A DNA stretch of 64,000 nt from JALORV01 sp963780715 (GTDB taxonomy: Bacteria > Pseudomonadota > Gammaproteobacteria > Burkholderiales > Burkholderiaceae_F), in NCBI GenBank assembly GCA_963780715.1, contig CAWADK010000017.1:91848-155847 (forward strand). The letters run 5' to 3'. The notes beneath the pieces are model-generated. The model ran no database searches and was not told the DNA's origin. It saw nothing but the letters and a program-made list of their open reading frames with translations. The translations under genes and the position numbers were made by a program. This document shows positions 46,155 to 55,245 of this stretch, in pieces. The first letter of the stretch is position 1; the number at the start of each line of letters is the position of its first letter.

Positions 46155-46541
46155 ATGGATGGGCTTTACCCTAAACACGCTATGAGAACGACGCCTTCCC
46201 GGTTCAGCACCTATGTCGGTTCCGTCGATGCACGGCTCGATGGAGCCCGTCGCCCGTCACCGTCGGCGGATACGTCGGTGATCGAGGCGCGCTACCCGGC
46301 GGTCGTGCGCGCCCTGACGCTGCTCTGGGGTTACCCGGAGATGAACCAGTATTTCGAAAAGGCCTGGACCGGACAGGACCCCAGCCTCGGCCAGCTCGAG
46401 CCGGACGCGATGGCGGAACTGATGATGTTGGCGGCCATTCACCAACGCATCTGTCCCTACCGTCCCGCCAAGAAGGTGGAAGAGCTCTACGGCGGCGGCC
46501 GCTGGGCCGACACCTGGCAGCCCGCGCGCCTGCGGCGCTGA
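46155..46541 (+). CDS. Small conserved-looking protein of unknown function
   Basis: 128 residues (or 119 from ATG 46182). The first 45 residues are Ser/Arg/Pro-rich and probably disordered. The rest, with IEARYPAVVRALTLLWGYPE, MNQYFEKAW and DAMAELMMLAAIHQRI, looks like a compact helical domain. No signal peptide or known motif. The 224 bp before it hold nothing recognisable except a small CATCC/GGATG hairpin at the start. Convergent with the amidotransferase gene 16 bp away. Confidence 0.65.
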   Translation: MDGLYPKHAMRTTPSRFSTYVGSVDARLDGARRPSPSADTSVIEARYPAVVRALTLLWGYPEMNQYFEKAWTGQDPSLGQLEPDAMAELMMLAAIHQRICPYRPAKKVEELYGGGRWADTWQPARLRR

Positions 46542-46557
46542 ACGCCGGGGCCTTCCT

Positions 46558-47295
46558 TCAGCGGCGCACGCCGCGCAGCCACCGGTCGTACAGGTGAGCC
46601 GCCACGCGTTCCATGCGGGCGGCACGCTGCTCGACCTCCTCGACCATCTCCAGCGGTGACTGCACGGCCGGCCCGCCCGTGCGCGCCCTCTCACGCTCGT
46701 ACTCGCGCGCTGCCATCGGGTCCGCGGTCCAGCTGCGCACAAGCTCGGGCGTCATCTCGATGTGGAACTGCATGCCGACGTGGTCGTAGCCCGGCCGCGG
46801 CACAACGAACGCCTGGTTCGCGCACCAGGGTCCGGTGACGAATCGACGGCCGCCGGGCGGGACTTCAAAGGTGTCGCCGTGCCAGTGGAAGAGCTCGACT
46901 GTGTCCGACCCTTCGCCCAGCCATTCGCGCGCCAGCGCCGCATCGTCGACCACAACGGGTGCCCAGCCCATCTCCAGGTGCGGTGCGCGGGTGACCGTGC
47001 CACCCAAGGCCCGCGCGAGCAGCTGCCCGCCCAGGCAATGCCCGATGATCGGAATGCCTTGCGCATCGGCGTCGCGCAGGAATGCGATCTCGTCCGCGAT
47101 CCACGGCAACGGATCGTTGACGCTCATGTTGCCGCCGAGGGAGCAGACACCGGCGTAATCAGCCGCCGAGCGCGGTAGCGCGGCACCCGAGTCGATGCGG
47201 ATCATCTCGTAGTCACGCCCCCGGAGCTGCAAGTGCTGTTCGAAGTTGCCGGGCCCGACGTCGGCCTCGTGCTGCACGATGGCGATCGGCTTCAT
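46558..47295 (-). CDS. Class I glutamine amidotransferase-like protein
   Basis: 245 residues, start MKPIAIVQHEADVGPGNFEQ. The nucleophile is Cys87 in PIIGHCLGGQLLARALGG, and the His-Glu pair is in MQFHIEMTPELV, so the catalytic triad is complete. Resembles GMP-synthase-like stand-alone amidotransferases; the acceptor is unknown and could include gamma-glutamyl polyamines. It lies 19 bp after dxs on the same strand and is probably the last gene of the xseB-ispA-dxs operon. Confidence 0.87.
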   Translation of the reverse strand: MKPIAIVQHEADVGPGNFEQHLQLRGRDYEMIRIDSGAALPRSAADYAGVCSLGGNMSVNDPLPWIADEIAFLRDADAQGIPIIGHCLGGQLLARALGGTVTRAPHLEMGWAPVVVDDAALAREWLGEGSDTVELFHWHGDTFEVPPGGRRFVTGPWCANQAFVVPRPGYDHVGMQFHIEMTPELVRSWTADPMAAREYERERARTGGPAVQSPLEMVEEVEQRAARMERVAAHLYDRWLRGVRR

Positions 47296-47314
47296 GCGGC
47301 GCCGGGATGCCGCG

Positions 47315-49207
47315 TCAGGCGACCGAACGGGCGTGCTGCTTGACGATGGCGCCAAAGCGCTCGCGGATCGCGGTCGCAATGCCGGCCGCATCGAGGCCGC
47401 ATTCCTTCAGCAGCAATGCGGTGTCGCCGTGGTCGACGAAGCGATCGGGCAGCCCGAGCTGCAGCACCGGGACCTTGAGGTCGGACTCCGCCAGCGCCTC
47501 GAGCACGGCGCTGCCGGCACCGCCCTGCACCGCGTTTTCCTCCAGCGTCACCAGCGCGTCGTGCGATCGCGCCAGCTGCAGCACCAGCGCAGCATCGAGC
47601 GGCTTGACGAATCGCATGTCGGCCACGGAGGCGTCGAACTCGGCGGCCGCGGCCAGCGCCGGCGCCACCATCGAGCCGAACGCCAGCAATGCGATGCGGT
47701 GTCCGCTGCGCGCCTTGGATGACCGCCGCAACACGCCCCGGCCCAGCGGCAGGCTCGTCATTTCCTGCTGGACCGCTGCGCCCGGCCCGACGCCGCGCGG
47801 GTAGCGCACGGCCGCGGGCCCGTCGAGCTGCAGCGCCGTGTACAGCATCTGGCGGCATTCGTTCTCGTCCGACGGCGTCATCACGACCATGTTCGGGATG
47901 CAGCGCAGGAACGACAGATCGAACGCACCGTGGTGCGTGGCGCCATCGGCGCCTACGAGACCGCCGCGGTCGAGCGCGAACACGACCGGCAGGTTCTGCA
48001 GCGCCACGTCGTGTATCAGCTGGTCATAGGCACGCTGCAGAAAGGTCGAGTAGATCGCGACCACCGGCTTCATGCCGTCGCACGCGAGACCCGCGGCGAA
48101 GGTCACCGCGTGCTGCTCGGCGATGCCGACGTCGAAGTACCGGTCGGGGAACTCCTGCTCGAAGCGCACGAGCCCGGAACCTTCCCGCATCGCCGGCGTG
48201 ATGCCGACGACGCGCGCGTCCGTCGCGGCTACGTCGACCAGCCAGTCGCCGAAGACCTGCGTGTAGGTCGGCTTGCCGGGCGCGGCCTTCGTGATGCCGA
48301 CGCTGGGGTCGAACTTGCCCGGGCCGTGATACAGCACCGGATCGACCTCGGCCAGCTTGTAGCCATGGCCCTTGCGCGTGACCACGTGCAGGAACTGCGG
48401 CCCCGGCAACTGCTTCAGGTTCTGCAGCGTCGGGATCAGCGATTCGAGATCGTGCCCGTCGATCGGCCCGATGTAGTTGAGCCCGAACTCTTCGAAGAGT
48501 GTCCCCGGCACCACCATGCCCTTGGCATGTTCCTCGAGTTTCCGGGCGAGCTCGAACACCGGCGGAAAATTCTTCAGCACCTGCTTGCCGGCCTGCTTGG
48601 CCGCAGCGTAGAAGCGGCCGCTCATCAGTCGCGCGAGATAGCGGTTGAGCCCCCCCACGGCCGGCGAGATCGACATGTCGTTGTCGTTCAGCACGACGAG
48701 CAGGCGAATGTTCTCGGTGACACCGGCATTGTTCAGCGCCTCGAAGGCCATGCCGGCGCTCATCGCGCCGTCGCCGATGACGGCGATCGCGTGCCGATCG
48801 CTGCCCTGGTTGCGCGCTGCCACCGCCATGCCGAGCGCGGCCGAGATCGAGGTCGACGAATGCGCGGTGCCGAAGGTGTCGAACTCGCTCTCCGAACGCC
48901 GCGGAAATCCCGACACACCGCCGTACTGACGCAGCTTCGCCATGCCTTCGCGCCGTCCGGTCAGGATCTTGTGCGCGTAGGTCTGGTGGCCGACGTCCCA
49001 GACGATGCGATCGTCCGGCGTGTTGAACACGTAATGCAGCGCGATCGTCAGCTCGACGGTGCCGAGATTGGAACTCAGGTGGCCGCCGGTCTTCGACACC
49101 GACTCCAGGACGAACTGCCGAAGCTCGTCGGCCAGCGCCGGCAGTTCGGAGCGATCCAGCCGACGCAGCTCTTCAGGCGTATTGATGTTCTGCAGCAGCG
49201 AAGTCAT
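47315..49207 (-). CDS. dxs: 1-deoxy-D-xylulose-5-phosphate synthase Dxs
   Basis: Thiamine-diphosphate enzyme that starts the MEP isoprenoid pathway from pyruvate and glyceraldehyde-3-phosphate. 630 residues. HLSSNLGTVELTIALHYVF, DVGHQTYAHKILTGR, the ThDP motif GDGAMSAGMAFEALN, and VGIAEQHAVTFAAG with the catalytic Glu. Start ATG 49207 (MTSLLQNINTPEELRRL); TTG 49219, which would overlap the ispA stop, is the alternative. Downstream of ispA, whose product uses MEP-pathway products. Confidence 0.96.
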   Translation of the reverse strand: MTSLLQNINTPEELRRLDRSELPALADELRQFVLESVSKTGGHLSSNLGTVELTIALHYVFNTPDDRIVWDVGHQTYAHKILTGRREGMAKLRQYGGVSGFPRRSESEFDTFGTAHSSTSISAALGMAVAARNQGSDRHAIAVIGDGAMSAGMAFEALNNAGVTENIRLLVVLNDNDMSISPAVGGLNRYLARLMSGRFYAAAKQAGKQVLKNFPPVFELARKLEEHAKGMVVPGTLFEEFGLNYIGPIDGHDLESLIPTLQNLKQLPGPQFLHVVTRKGHGYKLAEVDPVLYHGPGKFDPSVGITKAAPGKPTYTQVFGDWLVDVAATDARVVGITPAMREGSGLVRFEQEFPDRYFDVGIAEQHAVTFAAGLACDGMKPVVAIYSTFLQRAYDQLIHDVALQNLPVVFALDRGGLVGADGATHHGAFDLSFLRCIPNMVVMTPSDENECRQMLYTALQLDGPAAVRYPRGVGPGAAVQQEMTSLPLGRGVLRRSSKARSGHRIALLAFGSMVAPALAAAAEFDASVADMRFVKPLDAALVLQLARSHDALVTLEENAVQGGAGSAVLEALAESDLKVPVLQLGLPDRFVDHGDTALLLKECGLDAAGIATAIRERFGAIVKQHARSVA

Positions 49208-49215
49208 AAGGCGTT

Positions 49216-50142
49216 TCAATGCGTCCGGCAGACGATCAGGTCGGCCAGTTCACGCAGCCGTGCCGCGCGCGGCCCGAGACCTGCGACCGCCTCGAGGGCC
49301 TGGGCACGCAGCCGCAGGCTTAGCGCGCGTGCCGCGTCGAGCCCCAGCACCGAGACATAGGTGGGCTTGCTCTGTGCCGCGTCCTTGCCCGCGGTCTTGC
49401 CGAGATCTGCAGTACTGCCTTCGACGTCGAGGATGTCGTCCACGACCTGGAACGCAAGGCCCATGGCGTCGCCATAGCGGGTCAGCGCTTCGCGCGTGCA
49501 TTCGGTCAACAGCGCCGACTGGCCCGACAGCGCCCCCATCAGGACGGCCGCCTTCAGCAGGGCGCCGGTCTTCATCCGGTGCATGCGCTCCAGCTCCGCC
49601 GGCGAGATCTGGCGCCCGACCACCGAAAGGTCGATCGCCTGTCCGCCGCACATGCCCTGCGTGCCGGCGGCGTGCGCCAGTTCCCGCATCAGCGATGCCG
49701 TCTGCGGCGCCGGCAAGGCGCCGTTGGCGATGACGGTGAACGCCTCGGCCTGCAGGGCATCGCCCGCGAGCATGGCAGTGGCTTCGTCGAAGGCCACATG
49801 CACCGTCGGCTTGCCCCGCCGCAGTACGTCGTTGTCCATGCAGGGCAGGTCATCGTGCACGAGGGAATACGCGTGCACGTACTCGACCGCCAGCGCCGCG
49901 CGGTCGAGCGCTTCGGCGTCGGCGGCGGTCACTTCCCCGGCCGCGTACACCAGCAGCGGCCGCACGCGCTTGCCGCCGCCCAGTACCGCGTACCGCATCG
50001 CCGCGTGCAGGCGCTGCGGCTCGCGGTCCGGTGGCGGCAGCATGTCGCCGGCAGCGCGCTCGAAGCGCTCGCCAGCCTCACGCACCCACACTTCGAGTGC
50101 CTCCGGCGCCTGGACTCCCGCCAGCGCAGACGCAGCGCTCAA
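49216..50142 (-). CDS. ispA: Polyprenyl (farnesyl) diphosphate synthase IspA
   Basis: Condenses IPP with DMAPP/GPP to farnesyl diphosphate. 308 residues. Aspartate-rich motifs LVHDDLPCMDND and VVDDILDVEG, plus GGGKRVRP and MCGGQAIDL. Start is TTG 50142 with GGAGGG 7-12 bases upstream, which decides the start. Between xseB (58 bp upstream) and dxs (8 bp downstream): the classic xseB-ispA-dxs operon. Confidence 0.95.
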   Translation of the reverse strand: MSAASALAGVQAPEALEVWVREAGERFERAAGDMLPPPDREPQRLHAAMRYAVLGGGKRVRPLLVYAAGEVTAADAEALDRAALAVEYVHAYSLVHDDLPCMDNDVLRRGKPTVHVAFDEATAMLAGDALQAEAFTVIANGALPAPQTASLMRELAHAAGTQGMCGGQAIDLSVVGRQISPAELERMHRMKTGALLKAAVLMGALSGQSALLTECTREALTRYGDAMGLAFQVVDDILDVEGSTADLGKTAGKDAAQSKPTYVSVLGLDAARALSLRLRAQALEAVAGLGPRAARLRELADLIVCRTH

Positions 50143-50177
50143 CGGACTACCCTCCGCGCTAAGCGCTGCGGAATGAG

Positions 50178-50198
50178 CGCTTCGGAGCGGCCGCGCGC
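50178..50198. repeat. 21 bp repeat shared with the inverted repeat at 13905-14301
   Basis: CGCTTCGGAGCGGCCGCGCG plus C matches the right arm of the large inverted repeat exactly on the minus strand. It sits two bases beyond the xseB stop codon, inside the xseB-ispA gap, a 3'-end position like the other copies. Confidence 0.5.
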
Positions 50199-50200
50199 GC

Positions 50201-50449
50201 TCATGAACCTGCGCCCCGCAGTTCGGTCGGGTCGAGCGGCTTCAGCATGTCGCCTTCGAGCTGCTTGATCTCCTGCTCGGCCTGCGCAAGCCGCGCCTGG
50301 CAGAGGCGCGCGAGTTCCGCGCCCCGACGGTAGGCCGCAATCGACTCGTCGAGCGACAGCTCGCCGGACTCCATGCGACGGACCAGCGTATCGAGTTCGT
50401 CCAGCGCCTGTTCGAAAGTGGGGGTCGCGGGAGCGTGCTTGGGCGGCAT
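50201..50449 (-). CDS. xseB: Exodeoxyribonuclease VII small subunit XseB
   Basis: 82 residues, helical: TFEQALDELDTLVRRMESGE, LSLDESIAAYRRGAELARLC, and EQEIKQLEGD. Several copies bind the XseA catalytic subunit. The start ATG 50449 (MPPKHAPATPTFEQ) fits the family; the longer open frame to 50761 is antisense to the transporter. First gene of the xseB-ispA-dxs operon, 32 kb from xseA. Confidence 0.94.
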   Translation of the reverse strand: MPPKHAPATPTFEQALDELDTLVRRMESGELSLDESIAAYRRGAELARLCQARLAQAEQEIKQLEGDMLKPLDPTELRGAGS

Positions 50450-50540
50450 CGGGAGTCGGGCAACGGCAGAAGGCGTGAGGCCGGATTCTAGAGCAGCGCT
50501 GCTGGACGCCCGCGGCGACCGGGTCACCGGGCTCTCTAGA

Positions 50541-51428
50541 ATGTCGCCGATGAGCGCGCTCTGGATGCTGGTGGCCGCGGGGCTCTTTTCCGTCATGGGC
50601 GCGATGGTCAAGCTCGCCAGCCAGCAATACGGCGTCAGCGAGATCGTGCTGTACCGCTCGCTGATCGGCATCATCGGCCTGTATGCGTTCGTGCGCTGGC
50701 AGCGCGCCACGCTGGCGACGCCCGTGGCCATAACGCACCTGTCGCGCGGCGTGGTCGGCACCGCGGCGCTCGGACTCTGGTTCTACGCCACCACCAAACT
50801 GCCGCTCGGCACGGCGATGACGCTCAACTACACCTCGCCACTGTTTCTCGCCGCCTTCACGGTCGGCTTCGGGCTCAAGGCCGGACTGCGCGCGGACTGG
50901 CGCCTGGTCGGGGCGGTGTGCGTTGGCTTCGTCGGGGTCGTCCTTCTGCTGCGCCCGACGTTCACCGACGATCAGCAGGTCGCGGCGACGGCAGGGCTCG
51001 TCTCCGGCGTGCTGTCGGCCATCGCGTACTGGTATGTGCGAGAACTCGGGCGGCTCGGCGAGCCGGAGTGGCGCACGGTCTTTTATTTCTCGCTGTCGGG
51101 CACCGTGCTCGGCTTCTTGGGCACGGCGCTGGCGGGCTTCTCGAAGCACGATGCAAAGGGCATTGCGCTGCTGGCCGGCATCGGCATCACCGCCACGCTC
51201 GCGCAGCTCGCGATGACGCGCGCCTATGCCTATGGACACACGCTGGTCGTGGCAAATCTCCAGTACTCCGCGGTCGTTGCGGCATCGCTGATCGGGATCT
51301 TCTTCTTCGGCGACCACATCCCGCTGTTCGGCTGGCTGGGAATTGCGATCATCATCGCGAGCAGCGTCGCGTCGACCGTGCTGATCGCGCGCCGCCGCGC
51401 GCCCGCTCCCGCGGCGCCGGAAAGCTGA
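50541..51428 (+). CDS. EamA/DMT family transporter
   Basis: 295 residues with about ten predicted membrane spans in two EamA repeats (about 8-145 and 155-290); the second repeat includes YAYGHTLVVANLQYSAVV. S-adenosylmethionine, amino-acid and unknown-substrate exporters fall here; the substrate cannot be named. Start ATG 50541, with ATG 50550 three codons later as alternative. Divergent from xseB by 91 bp; rhodanese follows 25 bp later and is probably co-transcribed. Confidence 0.9.
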   Translation: MSPMSALWMLVAAGLFSVMGAMVKLASQQYGVSEIVLYRSLIGIIGLYAFVRWQRATLATPVAITHLSRGVVGTAALGLWFYATTKLPLGTAMTLNYTSPLFLAAFTVGFGLKAGLRADWRLVGAVCVGFVGVVLLLRPTFTDDQQVAATAGLVSGVLSAIAYWYVRELGRLGEPEWRTVFYFSLSGTVLGFLGTALAGFSKHDAKGIALLAGIGITATLAQLAMTRAYAYGHTLVVANLQYSAVVAASLIGIFFFGDHIPLFGWLGIAIIIASSVASTVLIARRRAPAPAAPES

Positions 51429-51453
51429 ACCACTGACCTAACCCGAGACACCG

Positions 51454-52308
51454 ATGGACTACACGACGCTGGTACCTGCCGAGGCACTCAAAAACCGGAT
51501 TGGCGATCCCGGCTGGGTGATCCTCGACGTGCGCCACGACCTCTTCGATCTCACTGCCGGCCTGCGTGCCTACGAGGCCGGCCATGTGCCCGGCGCGCAA
51601 TTCGCCTCCATCGACGATGACCTGTCGGGCGCCAAGACCGGCCGCAACGGCCGCCATCCATTGCCGCCACGGGACGCACTCGTCGCGCGGTTCCGCGCCT
51701 GGGGCATCGGCAACGACAGCCAGATCGTGGTGTACGACGCCCAGGGTGGACAGTTCGCGGCGCGGCTGTGGTGGCTGGCACGCTGGCTTGGCCATCGCCG
51801 CGTTGCCGTGCTGGACGGCGGCTGGCCGGCGTGGCTCGCGGCGGGCGGAGGCACGGAAACCTCGTCCGCAGTGCGCGCACCGGGGAACTTCAGCGAGAGC
51901 GCATCGCTGGCCGGCGTCGTCACTGTCGACACCGTGCTCGCAGCGCTGGGACACCGCGACCCCCTGTTGCTCGATGCGCGCATGCCGGAGCGCTATCGCG
52001 GCGAGCAGGAACCGATCGACCCCGTCGCGGGCCACATCCCCGGTGCGCTCAACCGACCGTGGCAGCACAACCTCACGCCCGATCAGCGATTCAAGACACC
52101 CGCGGAGCTGAAGGCGGATTTCTCCAAGCTGATGGGCGGCCGAACCTCCAACGCGGTCGCGCACCAGTGCGGCTCGGGGGTCACGGCGTGCCACAACGTG
52201 CTGGCGATGGAAGTGGCGGGCCTGCCGGGCTCGCTGCTCTATGCCGGGTCGTGGTCCGAGTGGATCGCCGACCCGGCGCGCCCGATCCGCATCGGCGCAG
52301 AGCCGTAG
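51454..52308 (+). CDS. Two-domain sulfurtransferase (rhodanese-like)
   Basis: 284 residues, tandem rhodanese domains (about 5-130 inactive, about 150-280 active). The active Cys239 lies in CGSGVTACHN, the loop type of 3-mercaptopyruvate sulfurtransferase (SseA) rather than thiosulfate rhodanese; this is a suggestion from the loop only. Also LLLDARMPERYRGEQEPIDP. It could connect to sulfur chemistry suggested by fccAB, but no direct link is seen. Confidence 0.92.
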   Translation: MDYTTLVPAEALKNRIGDPGWVILDVRHDLFDLTAGLRAYEAGHVPGAQFASIDDDLSGAKTGRNGRHPLPPRDALVARFRAWGIGNDSQIVVYDAQGGQFAARLWWLARWLGHRRVAVLDGGWPAWLAAGGGTETSSAVRAPGNFSESASLAGVVTVDTVLAALGHRDPLLLDARMPERYRGEQEPIDPVAGHIPGALNRPWQHNLTPDQRFKTPAELKADFSKLMGGRTSNAVAHQCGSGVTACHNVLAMEVAGLPGSLLYAGSWSEWIADPARPIRIGAEP

Positions 52309-52374
52309 TTAGCGTCGGCGCAGGCCGCGGTTCAGCTTCTAACGGTGCCCGGGCCAGCGTGCGGCGCGGACCGA

Positions 52375-53154
52375 TCAATGGCCGTGGAAGGAACCGGTTG
52401 CCAGCGCCGCGATGACCACGCCGAGCAGCACCAAACCCACTTCCGGCAGCGTCTTCGCCAGTGACGAACGACGCATCATTTCCGGCAGCAGGTCCGACAG
52501 CGCGATATAAATGAAGCTCGCGGCGGCGATCGCGAGCGCATACGGCAGCAGCGACTGCATCTGCTCCAGCACAAAATAGCCGATGAGCCCGCCCAGCACC
52601 GCCGAAAGGCCCGACACCAGGTTGAAGAGGAAGGCCCGCCGGCGCGTGAAGCCGGCGTTCAGCAGGATCATGAAGTCGCCGACCTCGTGCGGAATCTCGT
52701 GTGCCATCACCGCCAGCGTGGCGATGAAGCCCAGCTGCACGTCGACCAGGAACGCGCCCGCGATGACGACGCCATCGGCGAAGTTGTGGAAGGCATCGCC
52801 AATGAGGATCGGTACCCCGCCCCGCCCGGCCTCGTGCTTGTCGTGCCCGTGCGCGTGATGGTGCAAGTCGCCTTCGTGATGATGCGTGTGGTGGATCAGC
52901 GCCAGCTTTTCGAGCAGGAAGAGGCCGAGGATGCCGGCCAGCAGCACCCATCCGAGCACCTGCGGGTCGGCCTCGCTGTGAAACGCTTCCGGCAGCAGAT
53001 GCGTCACCGCCGTGGCCAGCAGCAGTCCGGCCGAGACCGGCACCAGACGGTCGATGACCTTTGCTAGGTAGCGGAAGCTGAGCCACGCCGCGAGCCCGAT
53101 CGACAGCAGCGTCGAGACGAGATTCGCGAGGATGATGTAGCCGAGCGTGGTCAT
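52375..53154 (-). CDS. ZIP family metal transporter
   Basis: 259 residues with about eight predicted spans. The metal-site motifs are HNFADGVVIAGAF in span 4 and AHEIPHEVGDFMILL in span 5. Between spans 3 and 4 lies a His-rich loop (HHTHHHEGDLHHHAHGHDKH) typical of zinc binding. Probably imports or moves Zn2+ or related divalent metals. Start ATG 53154; the frame is open further upstream but no membrane segment is there. Confidence 0.92.
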   Translation of the reverse strand: MTTLGYIILANLVSTLLSIGLAAWLSFRYLAKVIDRLVPVSAGLLLATAVTHLLPEAFHSEADPQVLGWVLLAGILGLFLLEKLALIHHTHHHEGDLHHHAHGHDKHEAGRGGVPILIGDAFHNFADGVVIAGAFLVDVQLGFIATLAVMAHEIPHEVGDFMILLNAGFTRRRAFLFNLVSGLSAVLGGLIGYFVLEQMQSLLPYALAIAAASFIYIALSDLLPEMMRRSSLAKTLPEVGLVLLGVVIAALATGSFHGH

Positions 53155-53229
53155 CGTGGAGCCGGCCCGACCCACGCGCCGTGGGCGCGCAGTTCGTTCC
53201 GAAGCTTTCTTCCCGGGTGAAGCCGCAAC

Positions 53230-53257
53230 GCAAAGGGGCGCCAGCGCGCCCCTTTGC
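53230..53257. terminator. Perfect 12-base hairpin between the hydrolase and ZIP genes
   Basis: GCAAAGGGGCGC, loop CAGC, GCGCCCCTTTGC. It lies 51 bases past the hydrolase stop and 76 before the ZIP start on the minus strand, so it is a likely terminator for the hydrolase gene; only a short T-run. Confidence 0.6.
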
Positions 53258-53307
53258 CCATGTGTAACAAGCGTAGCAGGGCTGTCAAGCCCTGCCCGCA
53301 CGCTACG

Positions 53308-54198
53308 TCACGCCAGGTACTGCTTGAACCACAGAGTCAGGCGCTTCCAGCCGTCCTCCGCCTGCTCCTTGCGATAGCTCGGCCGGTAGTCCGCATGGAA
53401 CGCGTGGGGCGTGTCCGGGTAAAGAATGATCTCGCTGCGTGTGTTGCCCGCCGCCTTCAGCGCCCCGCGCAGCTTTTCCACCGTGTTGTTCGGGATGCCG
53501 CTGTCCGCCGCGCCGTAGAGGCCCAGCACCGGCGCCTTGATGCGGTCGACGACATCGATTGCGCCTTTGTCGCCCGGGTAGCGTCCGGTCGCGACGTTGC
53601 CATACCAGGCCACGCCGGCCGCCAGCGACGGATTGTGTGCCGCGTACATCCAGACAATGCGGCCACCCCAGCAGAAGCCGGTGATGCCCAGCTTGCCGTC
53701 CCCGCCATTTTTCGCTGCCCACGCGACGCTCGCATCGAGATCGGCCATGACCTGAGCATCCGGCACTTTCGACACCACGTTCGCGAGGATGTCCGGCACG
53801 CTCATGGTCGAGACGTCACCCTGGCGTGCATACAGTTCGGGCGCGATAGCCAGGTAACCCTGTTTCGCCAGCCGCCGCGTCACGTCCTTGATGTACTCGT
53901 GCACGCCGAAGATTTCCTGCACCACCAGCACCGTCGGCAGGCCGGTCTTGCCGGCAGGCTGCGCGCGGTAGGCGGGGATGGAGCCTTCGCCGTCCTTCGT
54001 CGGGATCTTCACTTCACCCGCCGTCAGGCCCTGCGTGTCAGTCGTGATCATCGTCTTTGCCTGCACCGGCAGCACGGCCGCGGCGAAGCCCGCGCCGAGC
54101 GAGGTCATCATGAAGCCGCGCCGGTCGAGCCGCAGCGGAGGCTTGAGGCTGTCGAGTTCGGACCTCGCATCGTAGGTCGTCGAATCGGAATGTTCCAC
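53308..54198 (-). CDS. Dienelactone hydrolase family protein, Tat-exported
   Basis: 296 residues. An N-terminal Tat-like signal (DRRGFMMTSLGAGFAAAVLP, about residues 25-44) predicts periplasmic location. The alpha/beta hydrolase domain has the nucleophile Cys in GITGFCWGGRIVW, and the His in PDTPHAFHADY. Members open dienelactones or cleave other esters; the substrate is unknown. Extra-long N-terminus before the Arg-Arg pair is common in Tat proteins. Single gene. Confidence 0.88.
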   Translation of the reverse strand: MEHSDSTTYDARSELDSLKPPLRLDRRGFMMTSLGAGFAAAVLPVQAKTMITTDTQGLTAGEVKIPTKDGEGSIPAYRAQPAGKTGLPTVLVVQEIFGVHEYIKDVTRRLAKQGYLAIAPELYARQGDVSTMSVPDILANVVSKVPDAQVMADLDASVAWAAKNGGDGKLGITGFCWGGRIVWMYAAHNPSLAAGVAWYGNVATGRYPGDKGAIDVVDRIKAPVLGLYGAADSGIPNNTVEKLRGALKAAGNTRSEIILYPDTPHAFHADYRPSYRKEQAEDGWKRLTLWFKQYLA

Positions 54199-54342
54199 TT
54201 CTGAGTGTCTCCTGCGCGAAAGGCCTTGAGGCTATCGACGTGATGGCAACATAGAATGCGTACAAACCCGCGCACAGAGTGCGCACCATGCGTGCTGCCG
54301 AGCCGCACTGACTGAGAGCCTGGATTCATGGAGGAGTTCCAC

Positions 54343-54765
54343 ATGCGCCGCTACGGACGTCACTTCGCAACCTGGATCGCCCTGCTGGCTGTGACCGGGT
54401 GCGCCGCGACGTCTTCGCCCCCCGCCGAGCGCCTCGCAAACACCGCATGGGTCGCCGAGACCATTGATGGCAAGCCGGCAGTCGCGGCCCGCAGCACACT
54501 GCGCTTCTTCGACCGCCAGTTCGCCGGCGGCTCGCTCGGCTGCAACCCGTATTCAACGACCTACTTCGCCGATGCCGACGGACTGCGTTTCGGCGGCATC
54601 GCGCCCACGAGCAACACGTGTCCCGCGTCGGTGATGGAACAGGAGGCGAGGTTCACAGCGGCGTTGCAGGCAACGCGGAACGCGCGACACGAGGTCGACG
54701 CCGCGCTGCTATTGATCGATGCCGACGGAAAGACAAGAGTGAAGCTGGCGCCGTTGAAGCCATAG
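54343..54765 (+). CDS. META-domain (HslJ-like) lipoprotein
   Basis: 140 residues with lipoprotein signal (WIALLAVTGCAA, lipobox Cys near residue 20) and a META domain with LANTAWVAETIDGKP, FAGGSLGCNPYSTTY and FGGIAPTSNTCP. HslJ-type proteins are outer-membrane or periplasmic and linked to stress in E. coli. Start ATG 54343, chosen because GAGGAG lies 7-12 bases before; ATG 54328 lies on the SD itself. Single gene. Confidence 0.86.
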   Translation: MRRYGRHFATWIALLAVTGCAATSSPPAERLANTAWVAETIDGKPAVAARSTLRFFDRQFAGGSLGCNPYSTTYFADADGLRFGGIAPTSNTCPASVMEQEARFTAALQATRNARHEVDAALLLIDADGKTRVKLAPLKP

Positions 54766-55034
54766 CAGGAATTCACCTACTCAGCGAGCACGCATTTCGA
54801 CTCGCAGTCGCGCCAACTGCCCTTAGGTCTGGCTGGCATCCACAAATCAGCGCAGTGACCTGCCCCTGTCGGCGTACCAGTCGATCAGCGGATGTCCGGG
54901 TTCAGCGTTCAAGGGGCCAGGCTCGAATTTTCCTGCTACTTACGTTGACGCCCGCCGTTCCCCGCAGGCCGCAATTCGGCCTGCTGAAGCAGGGTTTCCC
55001 CGATAGGCTTCCGGGCGCTGCGCTGGTGTAATCC
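54766..55034. other. Non-coding gap upstream of the terC riboswitch
   Basis: No gene seen. It contains one perfect 8-base hairpin, GCAGGCCG/CGGCCTGC at 54964-54984 with loop CAATT and no T-run, which may end the META transcript or precede the terC promoter. Confidence 0.4.
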
Positions 55035-55124
55035 GCCCGCCTTTCCAGGGGAGTAGCCAGAAGGCGCCGGCCCTCACCGCCCGGCCCTTCGATGCGACGT
55101 CGTCAATACGGCGGGCACCGGCGC
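55035..55124 (+). promoter_or_regulatory. yybP-ykoY-type (manganese) riboswitch upstream of terC
   Basis: The conserved GGGGAGTAGCC loop is at 55048-55058 and the 3' conserved CGTCAATACGG at 55101-55111. P1 can form between GCCCGCC (55035-55041) and GGCGGGC (55110-55116). GCGCCGG (55064-55070) could instead pair with CCGGCGC (55118-55124), a plausible switch partner followed by TTTT at 55127-55130. This riboswitch class senses Mn2+ and commonly precedes TerC/Alx or MntP-type genes. Located 122-211 bases before terC. Confidence 0.8.
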
Positions 55125-55245
55125 AGTTTTGCCGCCCGGCGTCGCAGCAGTCCGCCACCCGGCGGATTCCAGGTCAGACCGCAAGGCACCTTCGAAACCC
55201 CGTCGCGGGGTGCGCCGGCCGCTGCACCATTCTCGAAAGTGACTG

